DNA from: an uncultured Coprococcus sp. | Lineage (GTDB): Bacteria > Bacillota_A > Clostridia > Lachnospirales > Lachnospiraceae | NCBI GenBank assembly: GCA_900767685.1 | Contig: CAAGAB010000294.1 | Coordinates: 1-8,830 of the forward strand | Length of the DNA: 8,830 bases | Direction of reading: 5' to 3' | Shown: positions 1 through 6,343 of the stretch, one piece after another | Position numbering within the stretch: position 1 is the first letter of the stretch | Layout of the letters: each line of letters begins with the position of its first letter | Notes under the pieces: model-generated | Told to the model about the DNA's origin: nothing | The model's input: only the letters and a program-made list of their open reading frames with translations | The model's database searches: none | Made by a program: the position numbers and the translations under genes

Positions 1-482
<482 letters not shown>

Positions 483-486
483 TATC

Positions 487-521
487 GCAGACGCCGCGCG
501 AAGCGCCTTTCATGCGTCTGC
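487..521 (+). other. GC-rich stem-loop directly after guaB
   Basis: An 8-bp perfect outer stem (GCAGACGC 487-494 with GCGTCTGC 514-521) encloses a small GCGC-GAA-GCGC hairpin at 496-506. It begins 5 bases after the guaB stop codon. No T-run follows it, so it is not a standard intrinsic terminator by itself. It could protect the guaB mRNA 3' end or aid pausing before the terminator at 534-610; that role is inference. Confidence 0.6.
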
Positions 522-533
522 ACAATAGACGAT

Positions 534-610
534 AAGGACATATATATAGCAGATGTTTCATAGGGTGGAACAATTACTAAGAAACATTTGATTTGTATGT
601 GTCCTTTTTT
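534..610 (+). terminator. Intrinsic terminator of guaB
   Basis: Two 26-nt arms (534-559 and 581-606) pair with a few G-U wobbles and about two mismatches. Perfect blocks lie at the base (AAGGAC/GTCCTT) and top (ATGTTTC/GAAACAT). The loop is about 21 nt and a run of six T (605-610) follows immediately. The stem is longer than usual but the layout is that of a rho-independent terminator for guaB. Confidence 0.8.
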
Positions 611-611
611 C

Positions 612-639
612 TTGACACAATATTCTAATGTGAGATAAT
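612..639 (+). promoter_or_regulatory. Sigma-A type promoter for the GNAT-signal peptidase operon
   Basis: A perfect -35 TTGACA (612-617) and a -10 GATAAT (634-639) are separated by 16 bp. Transcription would start near 646, leaving a short leader of about 33 nt before the ATG at 679. The -35 begins two bases after the T-run of the guaB terminator, so one unit ends exactly where the next begins. No start-site data are available. Confidence 0.75.
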
Positions 640-678
640 GGAAAATAGGTGTTTTAGAAAAGAGGTGTTTAGACATTT

Positions 679-1719
679 ATGAAGGTTACTAACCCAGGTA
701 AAAAGGACCTTGAACAGCTTGTAATACTTGAAAATGAAACCTTTCCTGCGTCTGAAGCTGCCAGCAGGGAGTCCATAGAGCGGAGATTAAAAACGCATAG
801 AGAGACTTTCTGGGTACTGAAAAAAAGTGGAAGAATAATTGCCGGCATAAATGGTATGACTACTAATGAAAGAGATTTGTGTGATGCCATGTATGCGGGG
901 GAAGAGTTATATGATAAAAAAGGAAGCTGGCTGATGATATTTGGCGTATCAACACTTCCTGAGTATCAGCACAATGGCTATGCATCAGAGGTGATGCATG
1001 AGGTTGTCCAGGAGGCTGCAAGATGTAAGCTGGATGGAATTGTATTGACATGTAAGGAGAACATGATTCCTTTTTATGCACAGTTTGGATTTGTGGATGA
1101 GGGAGTGTGCGACTCGCAGCATGGCGGTGCCGTATGGCATCAGATGAGGCTGGAGAAAAGCGCTATAAAACGTGACTATAAAAGCGAGGTACTTGATTGT
1201 ATAGTCACAGTTGTGATAGCAGCAGTGTTGGCATTCCTGATCGGGCATTTTGTGATACTGAATTGCAATGTTCCAACGGGATCTATGCTTGAGACTATAC
1301 AGCTTGACGACAACATCATAGGCAGCAGGCTTACATATAAGTTTTCTGATCCAGAACGTGGTGATATAGCGATATTCAGGTGGCCGGATGATGAGAATGA
1401 GATATACATCAAGAGAATAATTGGCCTTCCTAGCGATAAGGTTGAGATAAAGGATGGAAAGGTGTATATAAATGGCAGTGATACTCCACTGAAGGAGGAC
1501 TATCTGAGCGAAGGCATGTACACGGATTCTGGATCTAGGGAAGTCTATGATGTTCCGGAGGACTGTTATCTTATGCTCGGGGATAACAGAACCAATTCAG
1601 CTGATTCCAGATACTGGGAGCATACATATGTGAAGCGGGAGAAGATACTTGCCAAGGCTGAATTTATATATTATCCGTTTTCACAGATAAAATGGCTCGG
1701 CGGCGGGGCAGAATATTAA
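679..1719 (+). CDS. lepB: AANAT-like GNAT acetyltransferase fused to type I signal peptidase
   Basis: A 346-aa two-domain protein. Residues ~1-158 are a GNAT acetyltransferase: FPASEAAS (22-29), the acetyl-CoA loop region with QHNGYA (97-102), and FYAQFGFVDEGV followed by HGGAVWHQMRL (148-158). This pattern resembles arylalkylamine N-acetyltransferase-like enzymes. Residues ~171-195 form one hydrophobic membrane segment. The rest is a complete type I signal peptidase: PTGSML with nucleophile Ser202, YIKRIIGLP with general base Lys245, and GDNRTNSADSRYW (301-313). Such peptidases cut signal peptides from exported proteins on the outer face of the membrane. With normal topology the GNAT part stays in the cytoplasm, where acetyl-CoA is available. 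The frame is continuous, and no ribosome site precedes Met156, so this is a true fusion rather than two genes. A weak AGAGGTG (661-667) sits 11 bases before the ATG. Each domain call is firm; the acetyl acceptor and the reason for the fusion are unknown. Confidence 0.9.
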   Translation: MKVTNPGKKDLEQLVILENETFPASEAASRESIERRLKTHRETFWVLKKSGRIIAGINGMTTNERDLCDAMYAGEELYDKKGSWLMIFGVSTLPEYQHNGYASEVMHEVVQEAARCKLDGIVLTCKENMIPFYAQFGFVDEGVCDSQHGGAVWHQMRLEKSAIKRDYKSEVLDCIVTVVIAAVLAFLIGHFVILNCNVPTGSMLETIQLDDNIIGSRLTYKFSDPERGDIAIFRWPDDENEIYIKRIIGLPSDKVEIKDGKVYINGSDTPLKEDYLSEGMYTDSGSREVYDVPEDCYLMLGDNRTNSADSRYWEHTYVKREKILAKAEFIYYPFSQIKWLGGGAEY

Positions 1720-1756
1720 TGGCGTGTCTTTAGCTACATTCAGAGGAGATGATTAC

Positions 1757-2620
1757 ATGGGTGGATATACACGTAAAGTGAGATTTGATATGCATTGTCA
1801 TACAGCTGAGGGTTCGCCTGATGCAAAAGTAAAGATAGTTGATTATACTCAGTTGTTAAAGCAGCGTGGATTTCATGGTATGCTTGTCACTGATCACGAT
1901 TCATATAATGGCTACAGGGCATACTTGAGTCAGAAGGAAAAAGTTAAGGATTTTATTGTCCTGAGAGGAATAGAATACGATACATTTGACTATGGACACT
2001 TTCTCATAGTATTGCCATCTGATACGCCTGAGGAAATTTATGAATTGTTTGAGCATAGAGGAATGGCACTTATCAGAGTAATATGGCTTGTGCATGAGTG
2101 TGGTGGGATAATAGGTCCGGCACATCCGTTTGGAGAAAAGTTCATGAGCTTTGGCAGTACGAGAAGGCTGGGAATGATCGAGCATCGGCTGTATGCACAG
2201 CACTTTGATTTTATAGAGGGTTATAATTGCTGTGAGTCGGACAAGAGGAATAAGATGGCTAGAAGGCTGGCAGCTTATTATGACATACCGGTTTTCGGTG
2301 GAAGTGATGCCCATAAGGAGAATTGTGTAGGGCTGGCGGGAACATATCTGCCAGAGAATATATGCACTGAGGATGACCTGATAAATTATATAAATGACGG
2401 AAATCATCCTGAGGTTGGCGGAAAGAGATATCCGAAGACACTGAAGGACAAGATCGGACCTGCCGGTAAATTCTTGACATATGGTTTTTATTTATATAAT
2501 ATATATGGCGCATTCAGAAATTATCCTGCTAGATGCCGTGCATATTTTGCGGCATCAGCAAAGCTGAAGGCTAAAAGAAAAAGTAACTGTTCAGACAGGG
2601 GACTGGGCAGCAAAAAATAA
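1757..2620 (+). CDS. PHP-domain metal-dependent phosphoesterase
   Basis: A 287-aa PHP-family protein, predicted to be a cytosolic metal-dependent phosphoesterase. The metal ligands of the family are visible in order: HxH (His13, His15 in DMHCHTAEGS), TDHD (45-48), RGIEYD with Glu73, His81 in GHFLIV, PAHP with His123, and GSDAH (Asp184, His186). All ligands appear intact, so an active enzyme is likely. The substrate cannot be read from the sequence; relatives cleave nucleoside 3',5'-bisphosphates, oligonucleotides or histidinol phosphate. The last ~30 residues are basic and probably disordered. I chose ATG 1757 because AGGAG (1744-1748) lies 8 bases upstream; a GTG at 1724 in the same frame lacks a comparable site. 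The gene starts 37 bases after the fusion gene, so co-transcription is likely. A four-codon ATG-stop (1719-1733) overlaps the preceding stop codon in a TAATG arrangement. Confidence 0.9.
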   Translation: MGGYTRKVRFDMHCHTAEGSPDAKVKIVDYTQLLKQRGFHGMLVTDHDSYNGYRAYLSQKEKVKDFIVLRGIEYDTFDYGHFLIVLPSDTPEEIYELFEHRGMALIRVIWLVHECGGIIGPAHPFGEKFMSFGSTRRLGMIEHRLYAQHFDFIEGYNCCESDKRNKMARRLAAYYDIPVFGGSDAHKENCVGLAGTYLPENICTEDDLINYINDGNHPEVGGKRYPKTLKDKIGPAGKFLTYGFYLYNIYGAFRNYPARCRAYFAASAKLKAKRKSNCSDRGLGSKK

Positions 2621-2643
2621 AAGCAAAAACAGAAAGGGAGATT

Positions 2644-4065
2644 ATGAATAAGAAGGAAAGAAGTAATTTTACGGGGACGCTGGGCTTTGTTATGGCAGCA
2701 GCGGGAAGTGCGGTAGGACTTGGTAATATATGGAGGTTCCCATATCTTGCGGCAAAGGACAACGGTGGTGTGTTTATACTTGTGTATATAATACTTGCGC
2801 TTACATTTGGATTCACACTGCTCACAACAGATATTGCAATAGGAAGAAAGACTCAGCAGGGACCGCTCACAGCTTATGGTCTTATACATAAGAAGTGGAA
2901 ATGGCTTGGCGGTCTGGCATGGATCGTACCGGTCATAATTCTTCCATATTACTGTACTATCGGAGGATGGGTTCTGAAGTATATGACAGCGTATTTTACA
3001 GGTCAGACGGAGGCTGCCACGGGTGACGGTTATTTCACCGGTTTTATAACAGCCCAGACTGCGCCTATAGTATTTGCACTTGTATTCCTCACGGCCACAG
3101 GCGTTGTCGTATTCTGTGGTGTTGAAAAGGGAATAGAGAAGTTTAGCAAGGTGCTCATGCCAATATTGGTACTTCTTATAATTGGAATTTCAATCTACTC
3201 ACTGACGATCAAGCATACTGGTGATGATGGTACGATCAGAACAGGATTTGATGGACTGAAGGTATATTTGATTCCTGATTTTAAGGGAATGACATTTAGG
3301 GATATCTTCATGGTTGTCATGGATGCCATGGGACAGCTATTCTTCTCGATAAGTGTCGCCATGGGTATCATGGTTGCATATGGCTCATATGTTAAGAAGG
3401 ATGTTAACCTTATGAAGTCGATCAATCAGATAGAGATATTTGACACGGCTGTGGCATTTCTTGCTGGTCTGATGATAGTCCCAGCGGTGTATGTGTTCTC
3501 TGGAACGGAAGGTATGTCAGCGGGCCCTGGACTTATGTTTATATCACTGCCAAAGGTTTTCAATGCTATGGGTAAGGTTGGAACGGTGATCGGTGCATTG
3601 TTCTTTATTATGGTTACATTTGCAGCGATAACTTCATCTGTGTCAGTCATGGAGGCGATAGTTTCCGGACTTATGGATAAGTTCCACCTCACAAGAAAGA
3701 AGAGTGCGGTCATAACAACTGTATATGCAATTGTTGGAATGTTGGTCGTATGTTTCGGTTACAACATATGGTACTTTGAGCTTAAACTTCCTAATGGAGC
3801 AACAGCTCAGATCCTCGATGTGATGGATTACCTGAGTAACAACATCTTCATGCCGCTTGTGGCTATTCTGTCATGTATACTCATTGGATGGGTGGCAAAA
3901 CCAAAGACGGTTATAGACGAGGTCACAAGAAATGGCGAGAAGTTTGGAAGAAAGGGACTCTATATTGTCATGGTAAAGTTTGTGGCACCGGTACTGCTTG
4001 CGTTGTTACTCCTCCAGTCATTTGGAATCGACTTTGTACAGTTTGTTACGAATCTGTTCAAGTAG
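2644..4065 (+). CDS. NSS-family sodium-dependent transporter
   Basis: A 473-aa integral membrane symporter of the neurotransmitter:sodium symporter family (LeuT/TnaT/MhsT relatives), which uses the Na+ gradient to import amino acids or amines. The unwound TM1 signature GSAVGLGNIWRFPY is at residues 21-34, with the extracellular-gate Arg31. TM6 carries MDAMGQLFFSISVAMG followed by YGSY, and a later helix carries AAITSSVSVMEA, whose Thr-Ser pair is the Na2 site region in LeuT. About 11-12 hydrophobic segments are visible, normal for the family. The substrate cannot be read directly; bacterial members take up Trp, Tyr, Leu, Met or Ala. GGGAG lies 3 bases before the ATG, a short spacing. The gene follows the PHP gene by 23 bases and is closed by the terminator at 4144-4191, so it is probably the last gene of the operon starting at 679. 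Confidence 0.95.
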   Translation: MNKKERSNFTGTLGFVMAAAGSAVGLGNIWRFPYLAAKDNGGVFILVYIILALTFGFTLLTTDIAIGRKTQQGPLTAYGLIHKKWKWLGGLAWIVPVIILPYYCTIGGWVLKYMTAYFTGQTEAATGDGYFTGFITAQTAPIVFALVFLTATGVVVFCGVEKGIEKFSKVLMPILVLLIIGISIYSLTIKHTGDDGTIRTGFDGLKVYLIPDFKGMTFRDIFMVVMDAMGQLFFSISVAMGIMVAYGSYVKKDVNLMKSINQIEIFDTAVAFLAGLMIVPAVYVFSGTEGMSAGPGLMFISLPKVFNAMGKVGTVIGALFFIMVTFAAITSSVSVMEAIVSGLMDKFHLTRKKSAVITTVYAIVGMLVVCFGYNIWYFELKLPNGATAQILDVMDYLSNNIFMPLVAILSCILIGWVAKPKTVIDEVTRNGEKFGRKGLYIVMVKFVAPVLLALLLLQSFGIDFVQFVTNLFK

Positions 4066-4143
4066 AATGTGGTTGAGTGATCAAGAGATATGTAAGAATT
4101 GTTGTGCCATGATGGTGTGGCGGAGAAAGAAAATATAGTTTAT

Positions 4144-4191
4144 AATGTAGAGGCATTTGTCATGTGAGTGATGAATGTCTCTATATTTTTT
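4144..4191 (+). terminator. Intrinsic terminator after the transporter gene
   Basis: A 14-bp stem pairs 4144-4157 (core TAGAGGCATT) with 4174-4187 (core AATGTCTCTA), with two G-U pairs. The loop is about 16 nt and the tail TATTTTTTAA overlaps the stem base. It closes the 679-4065 operon. The preceding stretch 4066-4143 shows nothing recognisable. Confidence 0.85.
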
Positions 4192-4208
4192 AACATATGT
4201 GATGTCGT

Positions 4209-4236
4209 TTGCAGGATATATATTTGGGTGTATATA
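4209..4236 (+). promoter_or_regulatory. Possible promoter for the dihydrouridine synthase gene
   Basis: A TTGCAG (4209-4214) and a TATATA (4231-4236) are spaced 16 bp, giving a start near 4243. The region is AT-rich, so chance matches are likely, but a promoter is expected between the terminator at 4191 and the gene at 4319. A second AT-rich inverted repeat (4231-4240 with 4255-4263) overlaps the -10 and could be an operator or a leader hairpin. Confidence 0.35.
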
Positions 4237-4318
4237 TCATGGCGGTGATGTCTGATGATATATTTGTAGTGGGAGATATGTCAGAATATTTATACCGAGT
4301 TTAATGGGAGAATGATGT

Positions 4319-5356
4319 ATGAACAACAGGGATGGTTTGATATATCTTGCCCCGATGGAGGGGATAACAGGATACATATACAGGAATGCACACCACAAAT
4401 ATTTTGGCGGCGTTGACAAATACTTTATGCCGTTCATTGCCCCGGCGAAAGGACGACCACTCAGAAACAGAGAGTTAAGGGATGTGCTGCCGGAAAACAA
4501 TCAGGGGATAAATGTGGTGCCGCAGCTTCTGACCAACAGCGGTGAGGGATTTGTGAAGGCGGCAAAGTTTTTAAAGAAACTTGGATACGGTGAGGTGAAT
4601 ATCAACCTTGGTTGTCCATCAAAGACTGTAGTAACGAAGTATAAAGGTTCAGGTCTGCTGTATGATACAGAGAGACTTGACAATTTCTTGTATGAAGTGT
4701 TTGACGCTGGTGTGATGGATGTGTCTATAAAGACCCGAATAGGAAGAGACAGTTCTGCGGAGTTTGAGGATATAATAGATATATATAAGAAGTATCCTGT
4801 AAGCGAACTTATAATACATCCGCGTGTACAGACGGACTTCTATAAGAATACGCCAAACATGGAAGTGTTTGCCGAAGGTGTGGCTGCGTATGGAAGAACA
4901 GATACAGTGTGCTACAACGGCGACATTAACACGGTTTCAGATTATGAAAGCTTTGTTTCGGCTTATCCGGAGATAAGAATGGTGATGATTGGGAGAGGTA
5001 TCATAGGGGATCCTGAACTGGCAGAGCGGATAAAATGTGGAGAACGCATAGCGGAGCAAGAGATTCGGGCAGATAAGGCTGATGAAACCTTGAGTGTAGA
5101 CTGTGACGTTTTACATGACGCTTCATATGACTGGAACAGATTCTTCACATTCCACGATGAACTATACAGGAATTATTGTGAGTCGGATGTGGGCAGGGGT
5201 AACACGATGTTCAAGATGAAGGAGCTGTGGGCTTACTGGTCGAGGCTGTTCGTTGATATGGAAGGAGCTGAGAGGGCTCTTAAGAAGATCCGGAAGACGA
5301 GAGATAATGGTGAGTATGAGGCGGCAGTCAGGGTGCTTGCTGCACTGTGCAGATGA
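4319..5356 (+). CDS. dus: tRNA-dihydrouridine synthase family protein
   Basis: A 345-aa FMN-dependent enzyme of the Dus family, which reduces uridines in the tRNA D-loop to dihydrouridine using NADPH. The TIM-barrel signatures are present in order: YLAPMEGITG (9-18, FMN binding), VVPQLLTN, INLGCPSKTV with catalytic Cys99, SIKTRIG with Lys138, the HPR motif at 167-169, CYNGDI, and MIGRGIIGDP, which binds the FMN phosphate. The C-terminal ~100 residues are helical, as in the tRNA-binding domain. It differs from the common DusB/DusA pattern (PMEG rather than PMAG; NLGCPS-KTVVTKYKGSGLL rather than GCPxxKVxxxxxGxxL), so it belongs to a divergent subgroup and the modified position cannot be predicted. 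GGGAG (4306-4310) lies 8 bases before ATG 4319; the ATG at 4312 is out of frame. It may be co-transcribed with the YccF gene 88 bases downstream. Confidence 0.9.
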   Translation: MNNRDGLIYLAPMEGITGYIYRNAHHKYFGGVDKYFMPFIAPAKGRPLRNRELRDVLPENNQGINVVPQLLTNSGEGFVKAAKFLKKLGYGEVNINLGCPSKTVVTKYKGSGLLYDTERLDNFLYEVFDAGVMDVSIKTRIGRDSSAEFEDIIDIYKKYPVSELIIHPRVQTDFYKNTPNMEVFAEGVAAYGRTDTVCYNGDINTVSDYESFVSAYPEIRMVMIGRGIIGDPELAERIKCGERIAEQEIRADKADETLSVDCDVLHDASYDWNRFFTFHDELYRNYCESDVGRGNTMFKMKELWAYWSRLFVDMEGAERALKKIRKTRDNGEYEAAVRVLAALCR

Positions 5357-5444
5357 AACGGATTTATTATGACGTGGTGCAGTGCATGAGTGTATTCTTG
5401 GATTACAAAGTTTCAGGTGTTTTTGATGATTAGGAGATGATATC

Positions 5445-5807
5445 ATGGGATGTCTTGGAAATTGTATATGGTTTTTATGTGGCGGAATATTGAGCGGACT
5501 TTCGTGGGTGGCAAGCGGGGTGCTGTGCTGTATAACGATAATAGGGATTCCGATTGGGATGCAGTGCTTTAAGTTTGCAGGACTTGCATTCTTTCCATTT
5601 GGAAAAGAGATAGTGTATGGAGGCGGGGCTGGCTCGCTGATAGCGAATATCATATGGCTGCTCTGCTGCGGCATACCTATGGCGATAGAGAACGCCTGTC
5701 TGGGACTGCTGTTTTGCATAACGATAGTCGGAATCCCATTTGGACTTCAGTTCTTTAAGATAGCAAAGCTTGCGCTCATGCCGTTCGGTGCTGAGGTTGT
5801 GGGATGA
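5445..5807 (+). CDS. yccF: YccF-type inner membrane protein
   Basis: A 120-aa very hydrophobic protein built of two tandem repeats (about residues 4-57 and 64-117). Each repeat holds a hydrophobic stretch and ends in the same signature: CITIIGIPIGMQ with FPFGKEIV in the first, CITIVGIPFGLQ with MPFGAEVV in the second. This matches the YccF domain (old DUF307) family of small membrane proteins, whose molecular function is not established. Its length is close to that of other members. AGGAG lies 8 bases before the ATG, and the start codon overlaps a perfect ATGATATCAT palindrome. No terminator is visible between dus and this gene or after it, so it may share a dus transcript and could read through into the aspS leader. 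Several Cys residues (CC at 28-29 and 74-75) lie in the hydrophobic segments. Confidence 0.85.
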   Translation: MGCLGNCIWFLCGGILSGLSWVASGVLCCITIIGIPIGMQCFKFAGLAFFPFGKEIVYGGGAGSLIANIIWLLCCGIPMAIENACLGLLFCITIVGIPFGLQFFKIAKLALMPFGAEVVG

Positions 5808-5831
5808 TGGTGGAAATATACATAAATATAG

Positions 5832-5861
5832 TTGACAGAACTCGAATTACTAGAATATAAT
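5832..5861 (+). promoter_or_regulatory. aspS: Consensus promoter for the aspS T-box leader
   Basis: A perfect TTGACA (5832-5837) and a perfect TATAAT (5856-5861) are separated by 18 bp. The start is expected near 5867-5868. The RNA would begin almost directly with a 6-bp hairpin (CGTCAG 5869-5874 with CTGACG 5882-5887), placed before Stem I of the T-box. Confidence 0.85.
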
Positions 5862-5867
5862 AATGTG

Positions 5868-6271
5868 ACGTCAGATATGTGCTGACGCCATATATAAGGC
5901 AATGACGAAGAGAAGTAGCATAGATTATCGCCCACAGAGAGTCGGTGGTGGTGAGAGTCCGACGGAGTGAATATATGTGAATAACACTTTACCAGCCGCA
6001 AGCTGAAAGACATAGCCCATAGCGGGATACGTGTTATATGTCGAGTAGGGGAGCCGTAGCTGCACGATACGCAGAGAGGTCATGAGCAAAGGTGACTGAG
6101 AGGGACTGGAGTGCGATGATGTATTTATAAGATCGCATAACAGTAAGTCAGGTGGTACCGCGGACATTAGAGCAGACAAGTAACCAACAGGGAATTTGAG
6201 AGAGCTTATGTTCGTCCTGAATATTTGCATATGTATATGTGCATCTGATTCAGGATGAACATAAGCTTTTT
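5868..6271 (+). promoter_or_regulatory. T-box riboswitch leader of aspS, probable Asn (AAC) specifier
   Basis: This fills most of the 536-bp gap between yccF and aspS. The conserved T-box motif AGGTGGTACCGCGG is at 6150-6163. Stem I is recognisable. GAAG (5907-5910) pairs with CTTT (5987-5990), the loop-E strands are AGTA (5914-5917) and GAA (5979-5981), GCATA (5918-5922) pairs with TATGT (5974-5978), and AGAGAG with a GTCGG/CCGAC hairpin forms the distal end. Compared with the glyQS layout (GAA-codon-A-CUUC), the specifier is AAC at 5983-5985, with one extra U after GAA. Further helices follow: GACATA/TATGTC in the Stem II area and TGCGAT/ATCGCA as Stem III. TCAGG and GCG of the T-box motif can pair with CGTCCTGA at 6213-6220, inside the terminator arm, giving the alternative antiterminator. 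Uncharged tRNA should stabilise it and allow aspS transcription. The T-box call is secure; the specifier identity is an inference. Confidence 0.93.
6203..6271 (+). terminator. Regulated terminator of the aspS T-box
   Basis: A 20-bp stem (6203-6222 with 6248-6267) has a single G-U pair. A further apical hairpin sits inside it (TGCATAT with ATGTGCA), and the stem is followed by TTTTT (6267-6271). The 5' arm contains the CGTCCTGA that the T-box needs for its antiterminator, so the two folds exclude each other. From here to the ATG at 6344 only an ordinary leader is seen. Confidence 0.93.
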
Positions 6272-6343
6272 CTATTTGTGCGAGGCTGAGCTTGTGTCGA
6301 ATCCTGAAATATAAGAGGTAAATTTAAGAAAAGGAGAGAACAG

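Noticed and set aside
562..571. AGGGTGGAAC resembling the start of a T-box motif upstream of the GNAT-peptidase gene
   Set aside because: There is no ACCGCG continuation, no Stem I and no AGTA/GAA loop-E, and the motif sits in the loop of the guaB terminator. The similarity is probably chance.
1719..1733. Four-codon ATG-stop reading frame overlapping the stop of the fusion gene
   Set aside because: It has no clear ribosome site of its own and is far too short to call a gene. It might affect translational coupling but nothing supports that.
1901..2407. 168-codon minus-strand open frame inside the PHP gene
   Set aside because: It is antisense to a well-supported enzyme, with composition unlike a real protein and no ribosome site. 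The same applies to the other minus-strand frames inside guaB, dus, aspS and the transporter gene.
5979..5985. A two-codon specifier (overlapping Glu GAA and Asn AAC) as described in C. acetobutylicum
   Set aside because: The GAA here is four bases from AAC and belongs to the loop-E strand. Single-base shifts of AAC give UAA or ACA, so the published overlapping arrangement is not reproduced.
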